64,000 nucleotides of DNA from DATKDP01 sp035546335 (GTDB lineage: Bacteria > Acidobacteriota > Thermoanaerobaculia > Gp7-AA8). Positions 25,624 through 33,811 of this stretch are shown in pieces. The notes under the pieces were generated by a model. That model was given only the letters and a program-made list of their open reading frames with translations. It was not told where the DNA came from and did no database searches. The position numbers were made by a program, and so were the translations under genes. The stretch lies in contig DATKDP010000101.1 in the NCBI GenBank assembly GCA_035546335.1, positions 1-64,000 of the forward strand. Reading direction: 5' to 3'. Every line of letters begins with the position of its first letter. Positions within the stretch are counted from its first letter, which is position 1.

Positions 25624-25660
25624 CCGGCTTGCAGACGACTCGCGATAGACTTCGATCCGC

Positions 25661-26878
25661 ATGGATCCCCACTACCGTTCCCTCTTCAACGGCGCCTTTT
25701 CCGGCGCGATGTACGCGGCCTATCAGGCCGACTTCGAGGAGCGCACCGGCACTTCGTGTCCTTTTCGCCTCGCGGAGACGCCGGTCTTCCTTCCCTCGGA
25801 TCTGAAAGCGCGGCTCGTCGACGCGGCAACGGAGATCCTGCGGCAGATCTCCGATGCGGCTCGCATCGAGCGGATGAAGGAGGCGATTCCCGCGGCATGG
25901 CATGCGCCCGGGATCGATCATCTCCCCTCCTTCACGCAGATCGATTTCGCGATCGTCCGGGACGAGCATGGCGCTCTCGCCCCCCGCCTCATCGAGCTTC
26001 AGGGCTTTCCCTCGCTCACCGCGATGCAGGTGCTGCAATGCGACAGCTGGAGCGCGACGCTGGACACGATCGACGGTCTCGATCGGACGTGGTCCTGCTG
26101 GTTCTCGGATCTCGATCGCGACTCGTTCCTCGATCTGGCGAGGCGAACGATCGTCGGCGACAACGACCCGGGCGAAGTGATTCTCATGGACATCGATCCG
26201 CGGGAGCAGAAGACCTATCCCGACTTCGCGGCGACGAAGACGCTGTTCGGCGTCGAGGCGGTCGACCCGCGCGATCTCGTGAGAGAAGGAAAGCGATTGT
26301 GGCGGCGTCGGGAAGATCGGGCCGCCATGACTCCTGTACGGCGGATCTACAACCGCGTCGTCTTCGACGAGCTGATCGCCAGGGGCCTCCGGCTGCCGTT
26401 CGACTACCGTGACGAGCTCGAGGTCGAATGGGCGCCGCATCCGAACTGGTACTGGATCTGGTCGAAGTACTCGTTGCCCTTTCTCGACCATCCCGCAGTT
26501 CCCGCCGCGACGTTCGTCTCCGATCTGACGGCGATCCCCGATGATCTCGAGACCCGCTACGTCCTCAAGCCGCTCTTCTCGTTCGCCGGCGGCGGAGTCA
26601 ACGTCGAGCCGCGAGCCGCCGATCTCGCACGGATCCCCGTCGAGGAGCGGCACTCCTGGTGTATTCAGGAGAAGATCACCTACGAGCCGGCGCTCGTCGC
26701 GGCCGACGGCGGGGGGGTCAAGGTCGAGATCCGGATGATGTTTCTGAGGCCCGATGACGAGCGCGAGCCCATCCTCGCGCAGAACCTCTGCCGCCTCGCA
26801 CGCGGCAAGATGCTCGGGGTCGACTTCAACAAAGATCTTACCTGGGTCGGCTCGTCCATCGGAATCTTTCCGTCCTGA
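25661..26878 (+). CDS. ATP-grasp-like protein, apparently circularly permuted
   Basis: 405 residues. Motifs occur in unusual order: an E-x-Q/N type metal motif RLIELQGFPSLTAMQ comes early (ELQG at 112-115), then VILMDIDPREQKTYPDF, and only near residue 300 the lysine/glycine loop YVLKPLFSFAGGGVNVEP, followed by the adenine-site CIQEKITYEP and KVEIRMMFL. In normal ATP-grasp proteins the lysine loop comes first, so the order suggests the permuted, glutathionylspermidine-synthase-like arrangement. Second ATP-grasp of the locus. The start has no clear ribosome site. Substrate unknown. Confidence 0.7.
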   Translation: MDPHYRSLFNGAFSGAMYAAYQADFEERTGTSCPFRLAETPVFLPSDLKARLVDAATEILRQISDAARIERMKEAIPAAWHAPGIDHLPSFTQIDFAIVRDEHGALAPRLIELQGFPSLTAMQVLQCDSWSATLDTIDGLDRTWSCWFSDLDRDSFLDLARRTIVGDNDPGEVILMDIDPREQKTYPDFAATKTLFGVEAVDPRDLVREGKRLWRRREDRAAMTPVRRIYNRVVFDELIARGLRLPFDYRDELEVEWAPHPNWYWIWSKYSLPFLDHPAVPAATFVSDLTAIPDDLETRYVLKPLFSFAGGGVNVEPRAADLARIPVEERHSWCIQEKITYEPALVAADGGGVKVEIRMMFLRPDDEREPILAQNLCRLARGKMLGVDFNKDLTWVGSSIGIFPS

Positions 26879-26891
26879 TCGAGGTGGCGCG

Positions 26892-27379
26892 ATGGCGATC
26901 GATCGACGAAGCTTCCTGCGCATCGCGGCTGCGACTGCGGTCCTGGCCCGCTGCAGGCCGGCGACGCTCGTTTCGCCTGCGCCGCAGACCGTCAACGACA
27001 TCCACTCGAAGCTCAACGCCACGTCCGTCGACGAGGTGCTGCGCCCGTCTACGGTCGAGGAGCTTCGACGGATCGTCCGTCGTGCCGCGAGCCGCCGCGA
27101 GGCGGTAGCTGTCTCGGGAGGTCGTCACGCCATGGGAGGCCAGCAGTTCGCGCGCGACGGAGTCGTGGTCGACACACGCAGCCTGAATCGAGCTGTGGAG
27201 CTCGATTCCGCGGCGGAAGCTACTACCTCACGTATCACCGCTGGGCGAGGCGCGAGCAGGTGGATCGCTGCTATCCGCAGTTCGGGAAGTTTCTCGGTTT
27301 GAAGAGGAGCTACGATCCGGAAGAGCGGTTTCAGAGCGACTGGTATCGCCATTACCGTGATCTCTACGAGCGCGGCTGA
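26892..27379 (+). pseudogene. FAD-linked oxidase with large internal deletion
   Basis: From ATG 26892 the product starts with a Tat-like signal (DRRSFLRIAAATA), then an FAD_binding_4 opening: VLRPSTVEELRRIVRRAASR, SGGRHAMGGQQF, VVVDTRSLNR. After about residue 103 homology ends and the frame stops at 27302. The +1 frame from about 27212 encodes a typical C-terminus of the same family (GGSYYLTYHRWARREQVDRC ... DPEERFQSDWYRHY) ending at TGA 27379. Some 250-300 codons of the middle are missing. The join falls at a perfect hairpin, GAATCGAGCT/AGCTCGATTC (27185-27208). Either a real deletion or an assembly collapse. Confidence 0.75.
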
Positions 27380-28056
27380 TGCAGATCACCGAACCGATGA
27401 CCCTGGCCACCGACTACCTTCTGGGCGGTGTCGCGCTCGTCTTCGGCCTGCGATTGATCGGGGCCTGGCGCAGGGAGGGAGAGCTGTCGATCGGCGCGTG
27501 GGGCGTCGCTTTTCTCGCGACCTCGCTCGCGGCGTTCGCCGGCGGCAGCTTTCATGGCTTTCATGCGGTTGCGTCACCCCCCTTTCTCGCGGTTCTGTGG
27601 AAGACGACGCTGATCGCGATGGGTCCGGCGAGCTTCTTTCTCGGTGCCGGAGTGGTGCTCGCGGTGACGAGGGGAGGAATACAGCGCGTCGTGCTTTCGG
27701 TGCTCTTCATCAAATCGACGCTCTACATCGCCTGGGTGATGCGCGACGACGACTTTCGTTTCGTCATCTACGAGTACGGATCGACGATGGTTCTCCTTCT
27801 CGGCGTCGCGCTCTGGAGAGTGTGGTCGAAGGATGGGTGGGCCGGGTGGGCGATCGGTGGTGTTCTCATCTCCTTCGCCGCCGCCGCAGTGCAGCAGAGC
27901 GGGCTCTCGCTTCACCGGCACTTCAACCAGAACGACCTCTACCACGTGATCCAGATCGCCGCACTCTACTGTCTCTACCGCGGGGGACTCGAGCTGCGCG
28001 ACAAGACCACCGTTCGCACGCAAGGGGGAGAGCGGGCGTCCCGCGCCCGCCCCTGA
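27379..28056 (+). CDS. Seven-helix membrane protein, C-terminus encoded by repeat B
   Basis: 225 residues; ATG 27379 shares its A with the TGA of the broken oxidase. It has about seven hydrophobic segments, with conserved-looking polar residues near membrane faces: GGSFHGFHA, DDDFRFVIYEYGS and HRHFNQNDLYHVIQI. The histidine/aspartate layout recalls the CREST (ceramidase-like) membrane hydrolase group, but this is only a suggestion. The last 10 residues (GGERASRARP) are translated repeat B copy 4, so the original stop has been replaced by the inserted repeat. Confidence 0.7.
   Translation: MQITEPMTLATDYLLGGVALVFGLRLIGAWRREGELSIGAWGVAFLATSLAAFAGGSFHGFHAVASPPFLAVLWKTTLIAMGPASFFLGAGVVLAVTRGGIQRVVLSVLFIKSTLYIAWVMRDDDFRFVIYEYGSTMVLLLGVALWRVWSKDGWAGWAIGGVLISFAAAAVQQSGLSLHRHFNQNDLYHVIQIAALYCLYRGGLELRDKTTVRTQGGERASRARP
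28025..28053 (-). repeat. Repeat family B, copy 4, inside a coding end
   Basis: Same 29-base unit as 14429-14457, located within the last codons of the membrane protein gene; its terminal CCCTGA supplies the stop codon. Confidence 0.8.
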
Positions 28057-28064
28057 GAGAGCAA

Positions 28065-28489
28065 GGCGAAGCTATTGCGCTTCGCTCCGGTGATGCGAGC
28101 CTGCTGCCGCGGCCCTCGCGCAAATGCTTCGCCGCTACGAGAATCGGACGGTTCTCCGCGAGGTCGTGTGGTGCAGCCCAAGGGGGCCGCTCGTAGGGAC
28201 GAAGCATTTGCGCGAGGGACAGAGCCGAGGACTTGCTACGCCGCAACGCAGCGCAATAGCTTCGTCCGGGTGCTTGCCAAGCTCAGACCCAACCCTGCGG
28301 GGAGAGCGGGCGTCCCGCGCCCGCCCCTGAGAAACGCGCGACGATGCAACCCATGGGTGGGTGGTGCTCGATCGTCCACCGAGAATGTCACAGCCTCGCA
28401 AGCACCCGGGCGAAGCTATTGCGCTTCGTTCCGGTGATGCGAGCCTGTCGCCGCGGCCCTCGCGCAAATGCTTCGCCCCTACGAGAATC
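28065..28489. repeat. Repeat cluster of families C and B; content of the 28057-28589 gap
   Basis: Three family C units: 28065-28166 and 28409-28489 in one orientation, 28190-28267 inverted. Shared pieces are GGCGAAGCTATTGCGCTTCG, CCGGTGATGCGAGCCTG, GCGGCCCTCGCGCAAATGCT and CTACGAGAAT. A family B unit lies at 28300-28328 between them. The first two C units face each other and could pair as a long hairpin. No protein-coding gene fits. The promoter of the next gene follows at 28543. Confidence 0.85.
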
Positions 28490-28542
28490 CACCGGTCTCC
28501 GCGAACAGCGAGCACCGGTTCGCGCTTCCTTCGTTCTTCTGC

Positions 28543-28571
28543 TTGCCAGCGCTCGTCAGTCGCGCTAAGTT
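28543..28571 (+). promoter_or_regulatory. Predicted promoter of the TPR protein gene
   Basis: TTGCCA (28543-28548) and TAAGTT (28566-28571) are separated by 17 bases; the ATG at 28590 follows 18 bases after the -10 with GGAGG between. Confidence 0.5.
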
Positions 28572-28589
28572 GTTGCTCTGGAGGTTCCG

Positions 28590-30206
28590 ATGAGATCGTC
28601 ACGTTTCATCCTCGCGTTGGCGCTGTTCGGCGCTTTTTCGACGCAGCCGGTGCGTGGTCAGCACGAACATCACGCTCATGAACATGCAAAACCGGAAAAA
28701 CTGGGGAAGGTCGACTTCCCGACCTCGTGCAATGCAGCCGCGCAGGAGCGATTCATTCGCGGCGTCGCCCTGCTCCACTCTTTCTGGTACCCCGAGGCGG
28801 CGCGCACCTTCCAGAGCGCTGCCGAGGCGGACCCGCAGTGCGGCATGGCGTGGTGGGGGGTGGCGATGAGCTACTACCATCCGCTTTGGGCGCCGCCGAA
28901 CAGCGAGGAGCTGAAGGCTGGATCCGAGGCGGCGGCGAAGGCGAAATCGATCGGAGCGAAGACCGCGCGTGAGCGCGACTACGTCGCCGCGATCAACGCG
29001 TTCTATCGCGATCACGACAAGGTCGAGCATCCGCAGCGCGCCCGCGCGCTGGAGCAGGCGCTCGAACGAATGACGAGGGCGTATCCCCAGGACCAGGAGG
29101 CGAAGGTTTTCTATGCCCTCGCGCTCAACAGCACCGCCTCGCCGACAGACAAGACCTATGCGAATCAGAAGAAGGGCGCGGAGATCCTCAACCGGTTCTT
29201 CGAGAGCTCTCCCGATCATCCCGGTGTCGCGCATTACATCATTCACAGCTACGACTACCCAGCCCTGGCGCATCTCGCACTCCCGGCAGCACGCGTCTAC
29301 GCGAAGATTGCTCCGTCGTCGGCACACGCGCTCCACATGCCCTCGCACATCTTCGTGCGGCTCGGTCTTTGGGACGAGACAGTGGCCTCGAACATCGACT
29401 CGGCGAACGCAGGCCGGGCGTCGCTGAAGGAACAGAAGAGCGGCCACTTCTCCTGGGACGAGCTCCATGCGATGGACTACATGGCGTACGCCTGGCTCCA
29501 GCGCGGTGAGGATGCGAAGGCGAAGGATCTCCTGGAGAAAGTGTCCAGGTACGAGTCCGCCGACGTTCCGAACTTCGCGGTCGGATACGCGGTCGCGGCG
29601 ATTCCTGCGCGTTACGCGCTCGAACGGAGGGATTGGGCGACGGCGGCGAAGCTCGAAGTCGGTCCGCCGGCAATTGCATGGTCGAAATTTTCCTATGCCG
29701 AAGCGCTCACGCACTTCGCGAGAGGGATGGGAGGTGCGCGTTCGGGCGATCTCGAGACGGCACGTGCCGCGGTGGCACGACTCGATGCGATTCGCGGGGA
29801 GCTCGAGAGTCAGAAGAACACCTACTGGGCAGGACAGGTCGAAATTCAACGGCTCGCGGCAGCGGGGTGGCTGGCTCGTGCCGAGGGGAAGGACAAGGAA
29901 GCGGTGAGTCTGTTGCGGCAGGCGGCCGACCTCGAGGACTCGACCGACAAGCATCCCGTCACGCCCGGGTCGCTGTTGCCGGCGCGCGAAATGCTCGCCG
30001 ATCTTCTACTGGAGCTCGGTAAACCGGCCAAGGCACTGGTGGAGTACGAGACGTCGCTCACGAGCGCCGCGAACCGGTTCAACTCGCTGTCAGGTGCGGC
30101 GAGGGCCGCGCAGCTTTCCGGCGATCGCGAGAAGGCGATGAAATACTACGCCGGCGTGGCGAAGCTGGTGAATGGGGAGGGAACTGCGGCCGTGGCCAGC
30201 CGGTGA
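28590..30206 (+). CDS. Secreted tetratricopeptide repeat protein
   Basis: 538 residues from ATG 28590 (TGGAGG upstream). Signal peptide 1-23 (cleavage near VRGQ), a His-rich stretch EHHAHEHA, then tandem helical hairpins with TPR character: FIRGVALLHSFWYPEAARTF, MAWWGVAMSYYHPLWAPP, ALEQALERMTRAYPQDQEAK, VAHYIIHSYDYPALAHLALP and LADLLLELGKPAKALVEYE. Long bacterial TPR proteins of this layout, with LHSFWYPEAARTFQ and HMPSHIF motifs, form a family of unknown function in Acidobacteriota and Bacteroidota. Likely periplasmic scaffold. Single-gene unit with its own promoter. Confidence 0.85.
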   Translation: MRSSRFILALALFGAFSTQPVRGQHEHHAHEHAKPEKLGKVDFPTSCNAAAQERFIRGVALLHSFWYPEAARTFQSAAEADPQCGMAWWGVAMSYYHPLWAPPNSEELKAGSEAAAKAKSIGAKTARERDYVAAINAFYRDHDKVEHPQRARALEQALERMTRAYPQDQEAKVFYALALNSTASPTDKTYANQKKGAEILNRFFESSPDHPGVAHYIIHSYDYPALAHLALPAARVYAKIAPSSAHALHMPSHIFVRLGLWDETVASNIDSANAGRASLKEQKSGHFSWDELHAMDYMAYAWLQRGEDAKAKDLLEKVSRYESADVPNFAVGYAVAAIPARYALERRDWATAAKLEVGPPAIAWSKFSYAEALTHFARGMGGARSGDLETARAAVARLDAIRGELESQKNTYWAGQVEIQRLAAAGWLARAEGKDKEAVSLLRQAADLEDSTDKHPVTPGSLLPAREMLADLLLELGKPAKALVEYETSLTSAANRFNSLSGAARAAQLSGDREKAMKYYAGVAKLVNGEGTAAVASR

Positions 30207-30210
30207 GGGA

Positions 30211-30294
30211 CGTGAAGGATCTGCGATCGGCAACTGTCTGAGAACGCAGATCCTTCGCTCACACCCACCCGTTCCGCCTCGCTCAGGATGACGG
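30211..30294. repeat. Repeat family A, copy 4 (5'-truncated); in the 30207-30450 gap
   Basis: Starts within the element (GTGAAGGATCTGCGATCGGC) right after the TPR stop codon and runs to the normal end CCTCGCTCAGGATGACGG. A further end fragment lies at 30329-30375 (GATCCTTCGCTCACGCCCAC then CGCTCAGGATGACGG). The left terminus is missing, so the TPR gene end and the repeat abut. Confidence 0.8.
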
Positions 30295-30450
30295 CACGCC
30301 CTCGTCTCTCGGGTCTCGCCTCTCGTCCCTGATCCTTCGCTCACGCCCACCCAATCCTCCCGCTCAGGATGACGGGGATGACTCTTCGTCACTAGACCGC
30401 CGCGACGGCTCACCGTATGCTTCCGCCGCACGGCGTGCTCGTGCTCCTTC

Positions 30451-31356
30451 ATGACGACCGAACAGCGACGAACAGAGACCACCGGTGTTCTCTTCGCCGG
30501 GGGTGCGTATGTCTGGTGGGGCCTCGTCGCCGCCTACTTCAAGCTCATCCGGCATGTGCCGCCGCTGGAGATCCTGGCCCACCGGATCGTCTGGTCGGTG
30601 GCCATGCTCGTCCTGCTCGTTTTCGTCACGGCGAGAGGACGAGCGATCGCTCGAATTCTCGGCGATAGGAGGACGCTGCTCTTCTTGCTCGGCTCGACTC
30701 TGCTGGTTGCCACGAACTGGCTCGTGTTCATCATCGCCGTCACCACCGATCGCCTTCTCGACGCGAGCCTCGGCTACTTCATCAACCCGATCGTCAGCGT
30801 GTTCCTCGGGTTCGTCGTCCTCCGGGAGCGCCTGCGTCCACTGGAGTGGGTGAGTGTGGCGCTTTCGGCTTCCGCCGTCGCTCTGCTGACGATCAGGGCC
30901 GGCATCTTTCCATGGATCGCCGTCACGCTCGCGCTCTCGTTCGGCTTGTACGGGCTCCTGCGGAAGCTGGCACGAGCCGGAGCGATCGAAGGGCTCTTCG
31001 TGGAGACCGTGATTCTTCTTCCGGCGGCGGCTGTGTATCTGTTCTTTCTTTCCGCCCGCGGCAGACTGGTCTTCGGAGCGGGATCGGTGACGACAGACCT
31101 GCTTCTGATCGCCGCAGGTCCGATCACGGCGCTTCCGCTCGTCTGGTTTGCCGCAGGCGTCCAGAGGCTTCGCCTGGCCACGATCGGATTGCTGCAGTAC
31201 GTTTCGCCGACGATGCAGTTCGTGCTTGCGGTCGTGCTCTTCCGCGAGCCGTTTCAGGGGACGAGAGTGTTCGCGTTCATTCTGATCTGGGTGGCCGTTG
31301 CGCTCTACACGATCGCCAATCTTCGTCAGCGCGGCTCCGTGGAGCCCATTGTGTGA
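30451..31356 (+). CDS. rarD: RarD-type EamA family transporter
   Basis: 301 residues with ten membrane segments in two EamA repeats. The RarD hallmark is the N-terminal GVLFAGGAYVWWGLVAAYFK with HRIVWS shortly after, then ATNWLVFIIAV and LGYFINPIVSVFLG, and LLQYVSPTMQFVLAV in the second half. Length is typical. RarD proteins are named for chloramphenicol sensitivity in Pseudomonas, but their true substrate is unknown. No ribosome site is apparent; the start is set by homology. Confidence 0.93.
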   Translation: MTTEQRRTETTGVLFAGGAYVWWGLVAAYFKLIRHVPPLEILAHRIVWSVAMLVLLVFVTARGRAIARILGDRRTLLFLLGSTLLVATNWLVFIIAVTTDRLLDASLGYFINPIVSVFLGFVVLRERLRPLEWVSVALSASAVALLTIRAGIFPWIAVTLALSFGLYGLLRKLARAGAIEGLFVETVILLPAAAVYLFFLSARGRLVFGAGSVTTDLLLIAAGPITALPLVWFAAGVQRLRLATIGLLQYVSPTMQFVLAVVLFREPFQGTRVFAFILIWVAVALYTIANLRQRGSVEPIV

Positions 31357-31413
31357 TGATGATGGCCGGAAATCCGTCGGATTCTCGTAGGCGCGAAGGG
31401 CTGCACCACACGT

Positions 31414-32751
31414 TCATGGAGCGCCCGCCCCGGTGACCTGATCCGGCGGCTGTCCCGGTGCCATCTGTTGCGTCGTCATCAGGCGTATGCCTTCTTCCCG
31501 AAGCAGGGGAAGACGCCATCGGAAGACCACGCCGCCGCAGATGCAGGCAACGCCGCCGAAAATGAGAGCCGCGGGTGCACCCGCTCGCTCCGCGATCGAG
31601 CCCGCGAGCAGAGCTCCGAGCGGACCGCCTCCCATGAACATCATCGAGTAGACAGCCATGACCCGACCGCGCAGTGCGTCGGGCACCATCGATTGGATCA
31701 GGGTGTTCGATGATGCCATCTCGAGCATCACGAAGAATCCGACCGCTGCCAGGAGCGAAGCCGATAGCCAGAAGAACGGCGAAAGAGCGAACACGACGAG
31801 GGAGATGCCGACCCCGGCGGCGGAGAAGGCGATCCACGATCCCAGGCCGCGGACTGAGGGGCGGGCGGCGAGCACGATGGATGCGGCGAGTGCTCCGAGA
31901 CCTGCGCTCGACATGAGAATGCCGAGCCCCGTGGCACCCGCGCCGAAGATCCGATCGGCGAAGATCGGCATCAGGATGGTGTAGGGCATTCCGGCAAAGC
32001 TGACTACGAAAAGGAGGAGCAGGAGGGCGCGGACGGGTCGTACGGTCAGGCTGAAGCGGAAGCCTTCGAGCACGTCGGCGAAGGGCGTCCCGCGATATCC
32101 GAGGGCCGATCGCGCGGGAATCGTCATCTTGAGCAGGCCGGCGATCACGGCGATGTAGCTGATTCCGTTGAGAAGAAAGCACCATGCTTCGCCGAGAGCG
32201 GCGACGACGAGGCCGGCAATCGCAGGTCCGACGAGTCGAGCTCCGTTGAACATCGAAGAGTTGAGCGCGATGGCGTTCGAAAGGTCCTCGCGGCCGACCA
32301 TCTCGACGACGAACGACTGGCGCGCGGGAATGTCGAAGCCGCTCACGACACCGAGGATGGCGGCGAGCAGGAGAATGTGCCATGGCTCGACAGTGCCGGA
32401 AAACGTCAGTGCGGCGAGAATGAGCGCGAGGAGCATCGAGGCGATCTGCGTCGCGACGAGAATCGAGCGCCGGCTGAAGCGGTCGGCGATGACCCCTCCG
32501 ATCGGAGCGCTCAGAAAGACCGGGATCTGATTGGCGAAGCCGACGAGACCGAGAAGCATGGCCGAGTCGGTGAGTCGATAGATGAGCCACGCCTGAGCGA
32601 TGGTCTGCATCCACGTTCCGATGAGCGAGACGAGCTGGCCGGCGAAGAAGAGCTTGAAATTCCGATGGCGAAGCGCGCGGGTGCTCGCGCGCAGGCGTTC
32701 TCCGCGCGATGCGATCGTTGAGCCCTTCGGGATGGAATCGTCGCTGCTCAT
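31414..32751 (-). CDS. MFS transporter (enterobactin-exporter/EntS-like, DUF894 type)
   Basis: 445 residues from ATG 32751. Twelve hydrophobic segments follow a basic leader; the N-terminal pattern RNFKLFFAGQLVSLIGTWMQ, the loop GGVIADRFSRRSILVATQ and the mid-chain GYRGTPFADVLEGFRFSLTV are typical of the MFS_3/EntS-like exporters. VPDALRGRVMAVYSMMFMGG in the second half matches the family. A drug, siderophore or lipid export role is possible; substrate unknown. It converges on rarD with 57 bases between the stops. Confidence 0.9.
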   Translation of the reverse strand: MSSDDSIPKGSTIASRGERLRASTRALRHRNFKLFFAGQLVSLIGTWMQTIAQAWLIYRLTDSAMLLGLVGFANQIPVFLSAPIGGVIADRFSRRSILVATQIASMLLALILAALTFSGTVEPWHILLLAAILGVVSGFDIPARQSFVVEMVGREDLSNAIALNSSMFNGARLVGPAIAGLVVAALGEAWCFLLNGISYIAVIAGLLKMTIPARSALGYRGTPFADVLEGFRFSLTVRPVRALLLLLFVVSFAGMPYTILMPIFADRIFGAGATGLGILMSSAGLGALAASIVLAARPSVRGLGSWIAFSAAGVGISLVVFALSPFFWLSASLLAAVGFFVMLEMASSNTLIQSMVPDALRGRVMAVYSMMFMGGGPLGALLAGSIAERAGAPAALIFGGVACICGGVVFRWRLPLLREEGIRLMTTQQMAPGQPPDQVTGAGAP

Positions 32752-32801
32752 CGGCTTCCCGCCCACCACCAGGGAGATTCTGCCCGTAGTCCACCGCCTC
32801 G

Positions 32802-32843
32802 TCCGTCACCGGGCCGAAGATCGGAATCTTCGGCCACTTGTAG
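32802..32843. repeat. Repeat F copy 1: perfect 10-bp hairpin
   Basis: GGCCGAAGAT (32812-32821), loop CGGA, ATCTTCGGCC (32826-32835). The same 35-base block, complementary, occurs at 59256-59290. Together with repeat G below it fills the 32752-33152 gap, which has no credible gene. It lies just upstream of the MFS start. Confidence 0.8.
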
Positions 32844-32940
32844 TCAACTCCTCCGGTTGTCGTGAGCTGGGGCGCGCGTTGGATGAAGAATATACCCGGG
32901 CCGAACCGATGGGTTCGAGCATTAGCAATGGCCACATCCG

Positions 32941-33041
32941 GCACCCCTGCCGGGGTGCGAATTGTCCTCGACCTCGAATCGCAACCGGTGGTGGCGCTTC
33001 GCGCTCACCACCGGCTGTGTTCCGTTCACCCCTTCGGGGTG
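32941..33041. repeat. Repeat G: triple-hairpin REP-like element
   Basis: Three hairpins in about 100 bp: GCACCCC/GGGGTGC (32941-32958), CCGGTGGTG/CACCACCGG with an inner GCGC-TTC-GCGC (32986-33014), and CACCCC/GGGGTG around TTC (33027-33041). This GC-rich, hairpin-dense layout resembles REP/BIME elements placed downstream of genes. It lies after the minus-strand DUF2231 gene and before the MFS gene. No second copy was seen in the window. Confidence 0.7.
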
Positions 33042-33152
33042 TCAGTTGAGTGTTCGGTCCGTACCAAATGGGCAGGATGACGGTGCGGTGTCAATCCCTC
33101 TTCACCAGCGGGGGGCGCCGTTTTGTCGCTCGGATACGACAGAGCCCTGTCC

Positions 33153-33659
33153 TCAGGCAGGCCCTGGTCCAGCGTCATCGCTGGCGGGACGGCCCGAGAG
33201 CGAGCCCGGCGAGTTCAGGTGGGCGCCTTCGTGGACTCCGACTCCGAAGCGATTGACGAGCTCTCCGCCGAGCCATCCGCCGAGTCCCGCTACGGCGACG
33301 CCGACGGCCGAGACGAGGATGGCCATTCGCCCCGGAATGTGTGGAGCGTCGAGCCGCATGACCCAGCTGGCAGCGAAAATGACGAGAGCGACGACGTTGG
33401 CGATGGCGTGCTGCAGGCCGACGAGCTTGGCGCGCGTGCGGCGCGGAATGACGACCCAGTCGACGAGCCCGAACGCTCCGGCGACGACGCCTCCGAAGAT
33501 CCCGGCGCCGATCATGTAGAACGCGATGAAATTCCAGATTCCATGATGGCTGATGCCGCCGATGACATCGAAGATGAGAGAGGTGGTGAGAAGGCCGAGG
33601 GGAAAGACGATCAGCATCTGGTGGATCGGGTGGCCGAGGAGTCTCGCTTTGCTCTGCAC
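33153..33659 (-). CDS. DUF2231 domain membrane protein
   Basis: 168 residues from GTG 33659; AAGGAGAG lies 6 bases upstream. It opens with RLLGHPIHQMLIVFPLGLLT, the DUF2231 signature with its paired histidines, and has four membrane segments (about 14-34, 41-64, 85-103, 112-132) plus GISHHGIWN and LVGLQHAIANV. The family is of unknown function, sometimes linked to redox or haem-containing membrane complexes because of the conserved histidines. The last 40 residues are hydrophilic. Likely a single gene. Confidence 0.88.
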   Translation of the reverse strand: MQSKARLLGHPIHQMLIVFPLGLLTTSLIFDVIGGISHHGIWNFIAFYMIGAGIFGGVVAGAFGLVDWVVIPRRTRAKLVGLQHAIANVVALVIFAASWVMRLDAPHIPGRMAILVSAVGVAVAGLGGWLGGELVNRFGVGVHEGAHLNSPGSLSGRPASDDAGPGPA

Positions 33660-33811
33660 GGGTTTCTCTCCTTTCCTGGCACGTGAGCCGCGCTCGGCGG
33701 CACCAGATGGTGCCGCGAGTCACGGCATCGTATCAGAGCGCGGAAGGAGAGACGGCCGGCGCGAGCGATCCGCGCCGGACGAAATCCCGATGCGTCCGTC
33801 TCCCGGACTTC

